64,000 nt of DNA from Paenibacillus arenilitoris (GTDB lineage: Bacteria > Bacillota > Bacilli > Paenibacillales > Paenibacillaceae), in assembly GCF_014705655.1 (NCBI RefSeq), contig NZ_JACXIY010000015.1:62001-126000 (forward strand). Reading direction: 5' to 3'. This document shows, one piece after another, positions 1-8,025 of this stretch. The notes below the pieces were generated by a model, which was not told where the DNA came from, did not search any database, and saw nothing but the letters and a program-made list of their open reading frames with translations. Each line of letters starts with the position of its first letter. Within the stretch, counting starts at the first letter, position 1. A program made the position numbers and the translations under genes.

Positions 1-201
1 GACTTCCCGTTCGACGACGCGACAATGGAAGCATACATCCAGGAAATTATTAAAGTTCCTCGGTTTCGGGAAATCGAACAGAAGAAGGAAGAAATGGTGC
101 GTGCGGAACGTGCTGGCGACGCGTTACTGGCGGCACAAATGTTAAGTGAGATTATAACCCTAGAGAGACAGCTTAAGGCGAGACAGGACGATCGTTTCTA
201 G
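1..201 (+). CDS. dnaG: DNA primase, C-terminal end (partial)
   Basis: The frame is open from base 1 and closes with TAG at 199-201, giving the last 66 codons of a protein that starts upstream of the window. The visible part is helical and highly charged, ending in ARQDDRF. In DnaG this end forms the domain that binds the replicative helicase. The assignment rests mainly on position: it lies 18 bases upstream of rpoD, and dnaG-rpoD is the conserved macromolecular-synthesis operon order in Firmicutes. No catalytic Toprim motif can be seen because that part is outside the window, so this is a context-based call. Confidence 0.75.
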   Translation, partial: DFPFDDATMEAYIQEIIKVPRFREIEQKKEEMVRAERAGDALLAAQMLSEIITLERQLKARQDDRF

Positions 202-219
202 GGGGGAGGGAGTCGGAAT

Positions 220-1350
220 ATGGCGAATGATCAACATACTGAGCTAGATACGGAACAAAAACTGGATCAAGTGAAAGATCAGCTGATCGAGCAGGGCAAG
301 AAGAGGTCATCCTTAACGTATAAAGAAATTATGGAGAAATTGTCCCCATTCGATCAGGATCCGGAACAAATCGATGAATTTTTCGAACAGCTCGATGATT
401 TCGGCATCGAGGTGTTGAATGAAAGCGACGAAGATCATCCGCTTGCCTCAGGGGGAGATGAGCAGGAGCGCGAACAGGATGACTTCAATTTCGATGATGA
501 TCTCGCTTTGCCTCCAGGTATTAAAATAAACGATCCGGTACGGATGTATTTAAAAGAAATCGGCCGGGTTCCGCTTCTGTCCGCGGACGATGAAATCGAA
601 CTCGCCCAGCGCATCGAGAACGGCGACGAAGAAGCGAAGCGCAGACTTGCGGAAGCGAATTTGCGTCTGGTCGTCAGCATCGCGAAGCGTTACGTGGGCC
701 GGGGGATGCTGTTCCTTGATTTGATCCAAGAGGGGAACATGGGTCTCATTAAAGCGGTCGAGAAGTTCGACCATCAGAAGGGGTTCAAATTCAGCACGTA
801 TGCAACCTGGTGGATTCGTCAGGCCATTACGCGCGCGATTGCCGACCAAGCCCGCACGATCCGGATTCCGGTCCACATGGTGGAAACGATCAACAAGCTA
901 ATCCGGGTTTCCCGTCAATTGCTGCAGGAGCTGGGGCGCGAACCGACGCCGGAGGAAATCGCGGCCGAAATGGAGCTCAGCACGGAGAAAGTACGCGAAA
1001 TTATGAAGATCGCGCAAGAGCCGGTATCGCTCGAGACGCCGATCGGCGAAGAGGACGATTCCCATCTTGGCGATTTCATCGAGGATCAGGAGGCGCTCGC
1101 GCCTGCGGACGCGGCCGCTTACGAGCTGCTCAAGGAACAGCTCGAGGACGTGCTCGACACGTTGACCGAAAGAGAAGAGAACGTCCTTCGCCTTCGCTTC
1201 GGTCTCGATGACGGCCGTACGAGAACGCTGGAAGAGGTCGGCAAAGTGTTCGGCGTTACGCGCGAGCGGATTCGCCAGATTGAAGCCAAGGCGCTGCGCA
1301 AGCTTCGTCATCCAAGCCGCAGCAAGCGTCTGAAAGACTTCCTCGAATAA
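220..1350 (+). CDS. rpoD: RNA polymerase sigma factor RpoD (SigA), housekeeping
   Basis: Primary sigma factor of 376 residues, about the same length as SigA of Bacillus. An acidic region 1.1-like N-terminus (about 1-95) precedes region 1.2 ([16 protein letters not shown], from residue 105). Region 2 contains [19 protein letters not shown] (192-210), which melts and reads the -10 element. Region 4.2 ends the protein with the -35-reading helix-turn-helix ([20 protein letters not shown], about 346-365). A strong G-rich ribosome site (GGGGGGAGGGAG) sits just before ATG 220. It follows dnaG directly and is probably co-transcribed with it. A hairpin with a T-run lies just downstream. Confidence 0.98.
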   Translation: MANDQHTELDTEQKLDQVKDQLIEQGKKRSSLTYKEIMEKLSPFDQDPEQIDEFFEQLDDFGIEVLNESDEDHPLASGGDEQEREQDDFNFDDDLALPPGIKINDPVRMYLKEIGRVPLLSADDEIELAQRIENGDEEAKRRLAEANLRLVVSIAKRYVGRGMLFLDLIQEGNMGLIKAVEKFDHQKGFKFSTYATWWIRQAITRAIADQARTIRIPVHMVETINKLIRVSRQLLQELGREPTPEEIAAEMELSTEKVREIMKIAQEPVSLETPIGEEDDSHLGDFIEDQEALAPADAAAYELLKEQLEDVLDTLTEREENVLRLRFGLDDGRTRTLEEVGKVFGVTRERIRQIEAKALRKLRHPSRSKRLKDFLE

Positions 1351-1370
1351 AGGCAACTACCAAATTTGAC

Positions 1371-1402
1371 GACCTTTCTGCTCCTGCAGCGAGGTCTTTT
1401 TT
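1371..1402 (+). terminator. Rho-independent terminator after rpoD
   Basis: Short stem GACCT (1371-1375) pairs with AGGTC (1392-1396), followed by six T residues. It lies 20 bases after the rpoD stop. The stem is only five pairs, extended by imperfect inner pairing, so termination may be partial. Confidence 0.55.
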
Positions 1403-1469
1403 CTAAATATCGACCTATACATGCGGCCGGCATCCAAGCAAGGCCAAGAGCGAGGGGACAATTCACGCG

Positions 1470-2309
1470 ATGAATCAGGATCGTCGGCAAATTATCGTCA
1501 AAGAGATTGATCATTGGCGGCGAAGCAAGCTGCTGCCGGATCAGTACTGTGATTTTCTGCTGAATTTATATGCCGATCAGGAAACGTCGGCACAAATCCG
1601 CGGCAGCCATCACGGCACGGTCGGCAAAGCCGTAGCTGCGGTCCAGCGCGCGACCGGCATGCAGTGGCTACTTACATTTGGAACTTTTACCTTTATTTCC
1701 TTTGTTGTGCTTTATTTTAACGAATTTCATCCGCTAATGCAAATGGGGATCGTGGCCGGCTCGACGGTCGTTCTGCTATGGATCGGCCAGCGGCTTCGTA
1801 GCCGCAGCGAAGCCGCCGGCTTGACGTTGACCGGCCTCGGCATGCTCCTGCTGCTCGGAGGCGGTCTGTATATGCTGGATTTGCACGGCATGGAGCATTG
1901 GGGCTGGCGACCGGGGCTTCTTGCCGGCTGTTCGCTGATGTGGGTCATTTATGGCATAAAGGGACGCATTCCCGTACTTCACGCCTGCGGCTGGCTTGCG
2001 GCCATCCTGGTATACGCCTCTCTGCTGGCCCGCTTCACGTCCGACTCCAGCTGGTACGAAATTCAGCTGTATTGGCTGCCGGTCGCCTGCTTATTCGGAT
2101 GGGGCAGCTGGTTCGTCCACCGGTGGTCGAAGCCGGTATCGGCGGTATTCTTTTTTGTTTGCGCGATCGTATGGTTCATGCCCGAGCTGTACGCGATGAT
2201 GTTCGCGGAGGAAGCGCTGCTTCTTCAAGCGCAGCTCATCGCGAAAATCGCGGCCGGCGGAGGGGTATTATTTTTAATGCGAAAACAATGGATGGTGTGG
2301 GTTGCATAA
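1470..2309 (+). CDS. Multi-pass membrane protein, function unknown
   Basis: A 279-residue protein with a soluble N-terminus of about 60 residues (begins MNQDRRQIIVKEIDHW) and then about eight hydrophobic segments (first at about 65-85). The N-terminal pattern of an acidic/basic helix followed by an LLPDQYCDFLLNLY-type stretch resembles DUF2157-type membrane proteins, but no catalytic motif is visible. Its stop (TAA 2307-2309) shares one base with the ATG of trmK, so the two are translationally coupled. A membrane protein between rpoD and trmK is plausible as a lineage-specific insertion in this conserved neighbourhood. Function is not assigned. Confidence 0.8.
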   Translation: MNQDRRQIIVKEIDHWRRSKLLPDQYCDFLLNLYADQETSAQIRGSHHGTVGKAVAAVQRATGMQWLLTFGTFTFISFVVLYFNEFHPLMQMGIVAGSTVVLLWIGQRLRSRSEAAGLTLTGLGMLLLLGGGLYMLDLHGMEHWGWRPGLLAGCSLMWVIYGIKGRIPVLHACGWLAAILVYASLLARFTSDSSWYEIQLYWLPVACLFGWGSWFVHRWSKPVSAVFFFVCAIVWFMPELYAMMFAEEALLLQAQLIAKIAAGGGVLFLMRKQWMVWVA

Positions 2310-3091
2310 TGATGAAACTATCGAGAAGACTTCAGGCGGTTGCGGACTACGTGACAAGCGGCCACCGGATGGCCGATATCGGCTCGGACCATGCTATGCT
2401 GCCGGTCTATTTGCTGCAAGCGGGCAAATGTCCTTCCGCCGTTGCGGGAGAGCTGAACAAAGGACCGTACGAGGCGGCGCGGAAGCAGGTCGCGGACGCC
2501 GGCCTGAACGAACGGCTTGCCGTCCGTCAAGGCAACGGGCTGGCCGTCGTGCGGGCCGGTGAGACCGATGCCGTCACGATCGCGGGCATGGGCGGAAGCC
2601 TGATGCGGGACATTTTGGAAACGGGCAGGAAAGAAGGCAAGCTTGAAGGGGTTAAAGAGCTTGTACTTCAACCGAATGTAGGGGAAGAGCTCGTCAGAGA
2701 GTGGCTCTTTGAGCAAGGGTGGTACTTGAAGGCGGAGTCCATCGTCGAGGAAGACGGGAAAATTTACGAAATTATGCACGCCGTTAAATCGGAGGACGCC
2801 GCGGCGAGAAACGCCGAGCTGTACGACGGCCGTTTTTTGCCGCTGGAGCTGTCGAGAGAAGCCGGAAGGGCGCTGCTAATGCGGATGGGGCCTCATTTGC
2901 TTCGCAGCCCGCAGCCGGCGCTATTTACGAAATGGCGGGGCGAGCTGCATAAGCTGGAGCGGATATGGTGGCAGATGGGCGACTCGGAACTGCCGGAAGC
3001 CGCCCGCAAACGCGAACGGTACAGGGAGGAAATGAATCGATTGGAGGAGGTGCTGCAATGCTTGCCAACGGTCAAACCGTCATACAGCTGA
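2309..3091 (+). CDS. trmK: tRNA (adenine(22)-N1)-methyltransferase
   Basis: SAM-dependent enzyme that methylates N1 of A22 in tRNA (YqfN family). 260 residues from ATG 2309, the start that abuts the upstream stop. The frame is open further upstream (to 1898), but that part overlaps the membrane protein and is not needed. The N-terminus has the family pattern LSRRLQAVADYV, then the SAM-binding loop ADIGSDHAMLPVYLL (about residues 20-34), and AGMGGSLM at about 90. The gene overlaps the next one by 34 bases, the same trmK-Nif3 pairing found in Bacillus (yqfN-yqfO). Confidence 0.93.
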   Translation: MMKLSRRLQAVADYVTSGHRMADIGSDHAMLPVYLLQAGKCPSAVAGELNKGPYEAARKQVADAGLNERLAVRQGNGLAVVRAGETDAVTIAGMGGSLMRDILETGRKEGKLEGVKELVLQPNVGEELVREWLFEQGWYLKAESIVEEDGKIYEIMHAVKSEDAAARNAELYDGRFLPLELSREAGRALLMRMGPHLLRSPQPALFTKWRGELHKLERIWWQMGDSELPEAARKRERYREEMNRLEEVLQCLPTVKPSYS

Positions 3092-4179
3092 TGGAGCAGC
3101 TTGCGCCGAAGCATTATGCGGTCGAAAACGATAAAATCGGCCTGCAGTTAGGGACCTTAAATAAAACGATCGGCAAAATTCTCGTCGCCCTCGACGTGAC
3201 GGACGACGTCGTCGACGAGGCGATCGAGCGGGGCGCCACTCTCATTATCGCGCATCACGCGATTATTTACCGGCCGCTGGCGAAGCTGGATACGTCGACG
3301 GCTGCCGGACGGCTGTACGAGAAGCTGATCAAGCATGACGTCGCGGTCTATATTTCGCATACGAATCTGGATGTTGCCGACGGCGGAATCAACGATTGGA
3401 TCGCGGATATGGTCGGTATCGAATCGGATGGACGCCAATGCCTAGAAGAGGTGCATACGGATAAGCTGTACAAGCTTGCCGTATTCGTTCCGGAAACCCA
3501 TCACGAACAAGTGCTGGAGGCGATATGGCGAGCCGGAGCCGGCCAAATCGGCAGCTACACGAATTGCAGCTTCAACATTAAAGGGACGGGCACGTTTTTG
3601 CCGGGGGAAGGCACGGATCCGTTCATCGGGATGCCGGGCAAGCTGGAGAAGGCCGATGAAATTCGGATCGAAACGATCGTACCTTACAGCGTCCACCGCA
3701 AAACGGTGCAAGCGATGCTGAAGGCGCATCCTTACGAGGAAGTCGCTTACGATTTGTATCCGGTCGACCTGAAGGGCCGTTCTTTCGGGCTAGGCCGCGC
3801 GGGCAAGCTTTCTCGCCCGGTCACGCTGGGCGAGCTCGCCGAGCGGGCGAAGCAAGCGTTCGACGTTCCCGCCGTTCGCGTAGTCGGATCTCTGGACCGG
3901 GTGGTGCGCAAGGCTGCCGTATTAGGCGGCGCAGGAGCGAAATATGTCCGCCACGCGCAGTTCGCCGGCGCCGAGGTGCTGATTACCGGCGACATCGATT
4001 ACCATACCGCGCATGACGCGCTGGCGTCCGGAATGAGCATCATCGATCCGGGCCATAACATCGAGAAGGTGATGAAGCAGCGCGTCGCGGATTGGCTGAA
4101 CGAGCGGCTGGCCGAGGCCAAGTACGAGACGACCGCGATCGCCTCCTCTTTGAACACGGAACCGTTCACATTCGTGTAA
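3058..4179 (+). CDS. Nif3-like dinuclear metal centre hexameric protein (YqfO type)
   Basis: Nif3/NGG1p-interacting family protein of 373 residues. The long form carries a PII-like insert between the two Nif3 halves, matching Bacillus YqfO. Likely metal ligands are in IIAHHAI (about 61-67), SHTNLDVADGG (about 100) and DPGHNIEK near the C-terminus. ATG 3058 is chosen because TTGGAGGAGGTGCTGCA precedes it and the product then begins with the usual MLANGQTVIQLMEQ region. The gene overlaps the end of trmK. Some family members have been proposed as GTP cyclohydrolase- or hydrolase-like, but the biochemical role is unsettled. Confidence 0.92.
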   Translation: MLANGQTVIQLMEQLAPKHYAVENDKIGLQLGTLNKTIGKILVALDVTDDVVDEAIERGATLIIAHHAIIYRPLAKLDTSTAAGRLYEKLIKHDVAVYISHTNLDVADGGINDWIADMVGIESDGRQCLEEVHTDKLYKLAVFVPETHHEQVLEAIWRAGAGQIGSYTNCSFNIKGTGTFLPGEGTDPFIGMPGKLEKADEIRIETIVPYSVHRKTVQAMLKAHPYEEVAYDLYPVDLKGRSFGLGRAGKLSRPVTLGELAERAKQAFDVPAVRVVGSLDRVVRKAAVLGGAGAKYVRHAQFAGAEVLITGDIDYHTAHDALASGMSIIDPGHNIEKVMKQRVADWLNERLAEAKYETTAIASSLNTEPFTFV

Positions 4180-4202
4180 GTGTGCTGGCAACCTTTTCAG
4201 GG

Positions 4203-4231
4203 TTGAGAATTTGTAAAATAACTTGTATACT
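4203..4231 (+). promoter_or_regulatory. SigA promoter of the RNase P RNA gene
   Basis: TTGAGA (4203-4208), 17-base spacer, TATACT (4226-4231). The predicted start about seven bases on (4238-4240) coincides with the 5' strand of the terminal P1 helix of the RNA, which supports both calls. Confidence 0.8.
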
Positions 4232-4237
4232 TATTCG

Positions 4238-4655
4238 TGCACACGGAAAGTTTGACAGACAATCGCTGGCGGCCTCGTTGCCGCGAGAGGAAAGTCCGGG
4301 CTCCATAAGGCAGGATGCTGGATAACGTCCAGTCAGCGCGAGCTGAAGGATAGTGCCACAGAAATGGACCGCCGATGGCCGGCTTCGTGCCGGCACAGGC
4401 AAGGGTGGAACCGTGGTGTAAGAGACCACGAGGAGCATAGGCGACTATGTTCCTGGTAAACCCCATCTGGAGCAAGACCGAGAGGACGCCGCAGCCTTGC
4501 GCTGCAGCCTTCGCCTGAGGCGCGTCCGGGTTGGTTGCTGGAGCCGTACAGCAATGTGCGGCCTAGATAGATGATTGTCGCTTCCTCGTGGGAGGGTCGT
4601 TCCCGTTCGAACCACCAGAAGTACAGAACCCGGCTTACGGCAAACTTTCCGCACG
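4238..4655 (+). ncRNA. rnpB: RNase P RNA (rnpB), class A-like
   Basis: Catalytic RNA of ribonuclease P, which removes tRNA 5' leaders. The terminal helix P1 is visible: CGTGC...GGAAAGTTT (4236-4253) pairs with AAACTTTCCGCACG (4642-4655). Conserved blocks are present: GAGGAAAGTCCGGGCTCC (about 4287-4304), ACCGCCGATGGCC (about 4368), a GTAAGAG block (about 4417), and AGATAGATGATTG with ACAGAACCCGGCTTA near the 3' end. The block order and wording resemble the Escherichia-type class A RNA rather than the B. subtilis class B RNA. The length of about 415 bases is normal. A strong hairpin terminator lies downstream. Confidence 0.95.
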
Positions 4656-4698
4656 AACCTAACAAACAAAGTGTTGATTAAGAATTCGATAAAGCATG

Positions 4699-4735
4699 AA
4701 ACGGCGGTGCCAAGGATGATCCTTGCACCGCCGTT
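4699..4735 (+). terminator. Terminator between rnpB and the convergent subtilase gene
   Basis: Long near-perfect stem: AAACGGCGGTGC (4699-4710) pairs with GCACCGCCGTTT (4724-4735), with an inner CAAGGAT/ATCCTTG extension, followed by CTTTTTCC on the plus side. It should stop rnpB transcription. It may also work for the minus-strand gene ending at 4746, although the T-run on that side is weak. Confidence 0.85.
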
Positions 4736-4745
4736 TCTTTTTCCG

Positions 4746-6593
4746 TCATCTTTCGTATTTGGATACGATTTTCTCGAGCCGGCGCTTGACCTGATCCGAA
4801 TAGGTTTGCAGGGCTCCTCCGTAGGCTGAGGCGGCTTGCAGCGCCTGCTCGACGTCGATTTCGCCGTATCCGAAGTAAATGTCCTTTCCTTCCTCGCCGA
4901 TATCGGCGGCGGATTTACGCATAATTTCCATGACTTCTACGTTGGAAAGCTCGGGATTGACGGACCGGATCAAGCCGGCCAGCGCAGCCACGTGCGGGCT
5001 TGCCATCGACGTGCCGGACAAGGCCGCATATTGGCTGCCCGGATACGTGCTCGCGATGCCGTCTCCCGGGGCGGCCACATCGATGTAATCCCCGTAATTG
5101 GAAAAGGACGCCTTATCCTTGTTGCTGTCCGTCGCGGCTACCGCGAATACTTCGGGATAAGCCGCCGGATAGCCCGGCCGGTCGGTGTTGTCGTTGCCGC
5201 TCGCGGCGATCATGACGACGTCGCGCTCGTAGGCGTACTTGATCGCATCGTGCAGGAAGTCGGCTTCGGCGTAGTTGCCGAGGCTCATATTAATGACCTT
5301 CGCGCCGTGATCGACCGCCCAGATGATGCCTTGCGCGACGGAATAGGTCGAGCCGGCTCCGCTGCTGTCGAGCACCTTGACCGGCATAATTTTGTTGTAC
5401 CAGGAAACGCCGGCCACGCCTTCGCCGTTATTGACGGTTGCGCCGATAATGCCCGACACGTGGGTGCCGTGCCCGACGTCGTCGTCCGGCTCGAGCGTCT
5501 CGTCGATCAGGTTGATCCCTTCCGCCAGCTTGCCCTTCAGATCGGGATGGTTGCTCTGCACGCCGGTGTCCAGCACCGCGACGATGACCTCTTCATTGCC
5601 CTTGCTCACGCTCCAGCCCTTCTCTGCTTCGACGGAAGGCAAGTTCCACTGATACTCGGAGTAAAGCGCGTCGTTCGGCACGATCGGCTGCGCTTCGGCA
5701 TTGGTCATATACAAGTAATGCGGCTCCGTATATTCGGTCTGCCAAGCCTGCTTGAAATATTGCATCAGCTGCTCGGTCTCCATGTTTTTCGAACGGAATA
5801 CGAACGTATCGCCGATCTGCTTCATCGATTCCGCGTTAATTTGCTTTTTTACCTGCTCCAGCTCCGAAGCGTTCATCGGCTTCGCGAAATGAACGACGAC
5901 ATCGCGCGTATGGTAGTGGCTCGCGTTGCCGTTATCCTCGCCGGTACGGACCGTCGTGTCGTTCGTCGTATTCGGAAGGACGGATTCGATTTTGTAATTT
6001 CCTTCGGCCGGATAAGGAACGAGACGCATATTGCGCATTTGGTGCCGTTCGACGGATTTCACGATATCCTGTTTGATGACGCCGACTACGCCGATTCCCG
6101 CATGCTTCGTATCGGGGACGCCAAGCACCACATACCGGCTGCCGTCCTTCGCCGTAAAGGCCGGCGATTCGAATTGGGCGCCTTTGGCGACCTGGCTTTT
6201 GGCGACGTCCAAATATTTGCCCGCTTGTCCGTTATCCGATTTCGGCAGAGCGCCTCGGCTAACGCTCCGCTCCCCGGATACCCAGCTAATGAAGTTCATG
6301 TGCAAATGCTCATGCATCATATGCTTGATCTTCTCGTCGGCTTCCCGGCTCGAGCCCATGCCGTCGTTCATGAGCTTCCGGAAATCCTTCGAGCATTCCG
6401 TCACGCAGAGCATGGCGGTCGCGTTCATGTCCTTCTGCACCGCGGCAAGCTTGAGCGTATGCTCCCGCTTCGCGGAGAACCCCGATGATTGCGGCCCCTT
6501 CCCGGCGTCGCGGGGAGCGAATAATGGCGTGGTAGGTATAAGCAGCGCGGCTACGGCTACAATGGTTAAAGCGCCAATCCAATATTTTTTCAT
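4746..6593 (-). CDS. Secreted S8 (subtilisin-like) serine peptidase with sensor-like N-terminal region
   Basis: Subtilase of 615 residues. A signal-type N-terminus is visible (hydrophobic residues 5-25). The catalytic triad is complete: Asp342 in VLDTGVQ, His375 in GHGTHVSG, Ser529 in GTSMASPH, with oxyanion Asn467 in AASGNDN. Residues about 230-300 look like an I9-type propeptide. Residues about 45-185 (FISWVSGE, then GVPD and GVVGVIKQDIV) resemble an extracellular Cache/PDC sensor fold, which is unusual for a subtilase. ATG 6593 follows a good TGGAGGT site. The gene converges on rnpB and stands alone. Its substrate is unknown. Confidence 0.93.
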   Translation of the reverse strand: MKKYWIGALTIVAVAALLIPTTPLFAPRDAGKGPQSSGFSAKREHTLKLAAVQKDMNATAMLCVTECSKDFRKLMNDGMGSSREADEKIKHMMHEHLHMNFISWVSGERSVSRGALPKSDNGQAGKYLDVAKSQVAKGAQFESPAFTAKDGSRYVVLGVPDTKHAGIGVVGVIKQDIVKSVERHQMRNMRLVPYPAEGNYKIESVLPNTTNDTTVRTGEDNGNASHYHTRDVVVHFAKPMNASELEQVKKQINAESMKQIGDTFVFRSKNMETEQLMQYFKQAWQTEYTEPHYLYMTNAEAQPIVPNDALYSEYQWNLPSVEAEKGWSVSKGNEEVIVAVLDTGVQSNHPDLKGKLAEGINLIDETLEPDDDVGHGTHVSGIIGATVNNGEGVAGVSWYNKIMPVKVLDSSGAGSTYSVAQGIIWAVDHGAKVINMSLGNYAEADFLHDAIKYAYERDVVMIAASGNDNTDRPGYPAAYPEVFAVAATDSNKDKASFSNYGDYIDVAAPGDGIASTYPGSQYAALSGTSMASPHVAALAGLIRSVNPELSNVEVMEIMRKSAADIGEEGKDIYFGYGEIDVEQALQAASAYGGALQTYSDQVKRRLEKIVSKYER

Positions 6594-6708
6594 GTACGGG
6601 ACCTCCAGATTCCTTCTAATTAGGATGAGCCTAATCGTTAGGTTCGGAATCGAGGGCCGAAAATATGCGGAGCAATTCGGTCAAACGCCAGTACCGTTTC
6701 CATGCAAT

Positions 6709-6737
6709 TTGTGGTACGATGTTTATGATTGTATTTT
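6709..6737 (+). promoter_or_regulatory. Candidate promoter for the DUF3907 gene
   Basis: TTGTGG (6709-6714), 17-base spacer, TATTTT (6732-6737), ending 37 bases before ATG 6775. The -35 and -10 are each imperfect. It lies in the intergenic region between the divergent subtilase gene and this gene, where a promoter is needed. Confidence 0.4.
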
Positions 6738-6774
6738 TTATGCTTGCTTGGATTATGAAAGGGGATCTACCTAT

Positions 6775-7275
6775 ATGCCATCTGCTAATGTCAAAGCACT
6801 TACGGAATCTACCCAATCGAAGTTAAAGGATGCGGTGGGCCAGCTCGAACCGTTTCTGAACAACAATGCTTTGCTCCAGTTGACAGGGGAGGACAGCGGG
6901 GAAGATGCACAGCTCTTTTACAAAGGATTGCTATCCGATTTGAGACATTTACTGGTGTTTTCTGAGGTTTCGGTTGAAAAGCTGGGCGTTCTGCTCAGAA
7001 GACCCAATTTCGATACCGATTACGCGGAGCGCGTGCTCTACGAGGTGTACCATCACTGCGTAAGCGCCTATTTCTATCCGAAGAACGAATGCTATTCCGA
7101 AGACGGCCGGTACGCCTACACGGGGCAGGACGCGATCCGATTCCGGTACAAGCCGATCCGTTCGGCCCGCGATATCGTACTTAACCTATCCAAAATTTTC
7201 GAGGAGCTGCGCGACGAGCTTGCGTACTACGAGAACGACTACATGACGCAGCGCCGCATGCAAGGACAAAAATAA
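6775..7275 (+). CDS. DUF3907 family protein (YpuI-like)
   Basis: 166-residue soluble protein resembling Bacillus YpuI along its whole length. Characteristic stretches are LLVFSEVSVEKLGVLLRRP, VYHHCVSAYFYPKNECYSED and DELAYYENDYMTQRRM. ATG 6775 is chosen because GAAAGGGGATCT precedes it; the frame is open far upstream (to 6031), but that part lies antisense to the subtilase. No enzyme motif is visible and the family has no firm function. It is first in a run of three small genes ended by the terminator at 7984-8023. Confidence 0.85.
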   Translation: MPSANVKALTESTQSKLKDAVGQLEPFLNNNALLQLTGEDSGEDAQLFYKGLLSDLRHLLVFSEVSVEKLGVLLRRPNFDTDYAERVLYEVYHHCVSAYFYPKNECYSEDGRYAYTGQDAIRFRYKPIRSARDIVLNLSKIFEELRDELAYYENDYMTQRRMQGQK

Positions 7276-7328
7276 GGCAGAATGAATCGCCTCCGGTCAG
7301 GGAAACTTGATAACGGAGGTGATTTTTT

Positions 7329-7541
7329 ATGCCGAAAGGCGTGTCCTGCAGCGTAGCGAATTGCAGCTTTTGGGAAGAAGGCAACAACTGCGGAGCCAAA
7401 GAAATCATGATCGAAATCGACCAGCACGCATCCTCCAAATTCAACGAAGAATTTGCCGGAGACGACTTGGGTCTCTTCCACCAGGATGAAGCGGAGCAAT
7501 CCGCGGCAACTTGCTGCCAAACGTTTAAGCCGAAGGAGTGA
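7329..7541 (+). CDS. DUF1540 domain protein, cysteine-rich
   Basis: 70-residue small protein with four cysteines in a DUF1540 pattern: CSVANCSFWEEGNNCGA near the N-terminus and a CC pair (positions 62-63) near the C-terminus, probably binding a metal. A strong ribosome site (CGGAGGTGA) precedes ATG 7329. DUF1540 proteins are common in spore formers and their function is unknown. The next gene starts six bases after the stop, so the two are probably co-translated. Confidence 0.85.
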   Translation: MPKGVSCSVANCSFWEEGNNCGAKEIMIEIDQHASSKFNEEFAGDDLGLFHQDEAEQSAATCCQTFKPKE

Positions 7542-7547
7542 ACGGTT

Positions 7548-7967
7548 ATGGGCAAGTATGAGGACGATTATAAAGCGTTACTGGATGAGCGGGATCGTCG
7601 TGAACGGGGACGCCGTTCCGTCGCAGGAGGGACGAACGATTTGGACAACGTCAACGAAGAGATGGGCGCGGATTTCGCCGTCGGCAGCCCCGTCGCTAAC
7701 GTTGATCGAACCGAAGACCGGCACGTCGAGCGAGCGGAGAGGGCGGATACGGAAACGGGCGGCAACACGCTTGGTTGGGTATCCCTCGTATTCGCCGTCG
7801 TCTCATGGTTTATTTGGCCGGTGCTGCTCGGCGCGACCGCGGCGGTGCTTGGCTACATCGCTTACCGTCAAGGATCGAGAGGACTCGGCGGCTGGGCGAT
7901 GGCGCTCGGGATCATTGCTTTGGCTTTAAATGTCATTATTGTGCCTTTATATTACGCGATAACTTGA
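7548..7967 (+). CDS. Small membrane protein with DUF4190-like C-terminus
   Basis: 139 residues. The N-terminal half (1-75) is hydrophilic and rich in Asp, Glu and Arg. The C-terminal half has two hydrophobic segments (about 76-100 and 112-136) flanking AYRQGSRGLGGWAMALGI, which is typical of DUF4190 proteins. Similar domains occur in small envelope proteins of Gram-positive bacteria, and no function is established. AAGGAGTG lies just before ATG 7548. It is the last gene before a strong terminator. Confidence 0.82.
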   Translation: MGKYEDDYKALLDERDRRERGRRSVAGGTNDLDNVNEEMGADFAVGSPVANVDRTEDRHVERAERADTETGGNTLGWVSLVFAVVSWFIWPVLLGATAAVLGYIAYRQGSRGLGGWAMALGIIALALNVIIVPLYYAIT

Positions 7968-7983
7968 CGTCTGCCTCCAAGCG

Positions 7984-8023
7984 AAGAAGAGCTCCGTTCC
8001 GGCGTCGGAACCGAGCTCTTCTT
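7984..8023. terminator. Bidirectional terminator between convergent genes
   Basis: AAGAAGAGCTC (7984-7994) pairs perfectly with GAGCTCTTCTT (8013-8023), with further GTTCCGG/TCGGAAC inner pairing. It serves the plus-strand gene ending at 7967 and the minus-strand gene ending at 8026. The stem's own A- and T-rich ends provide a short U-run in either direction. Confidence 0.85.
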
Positions 8024-8025
8024 TC

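Noticed and set aside
4836..6488. 550-codon plus-strand frame across the subtilase
   Set aside because: It is antisense to a clear subtilase with a complete catalytic triad and shows no domain. It is a shadow of high-GC codon use.
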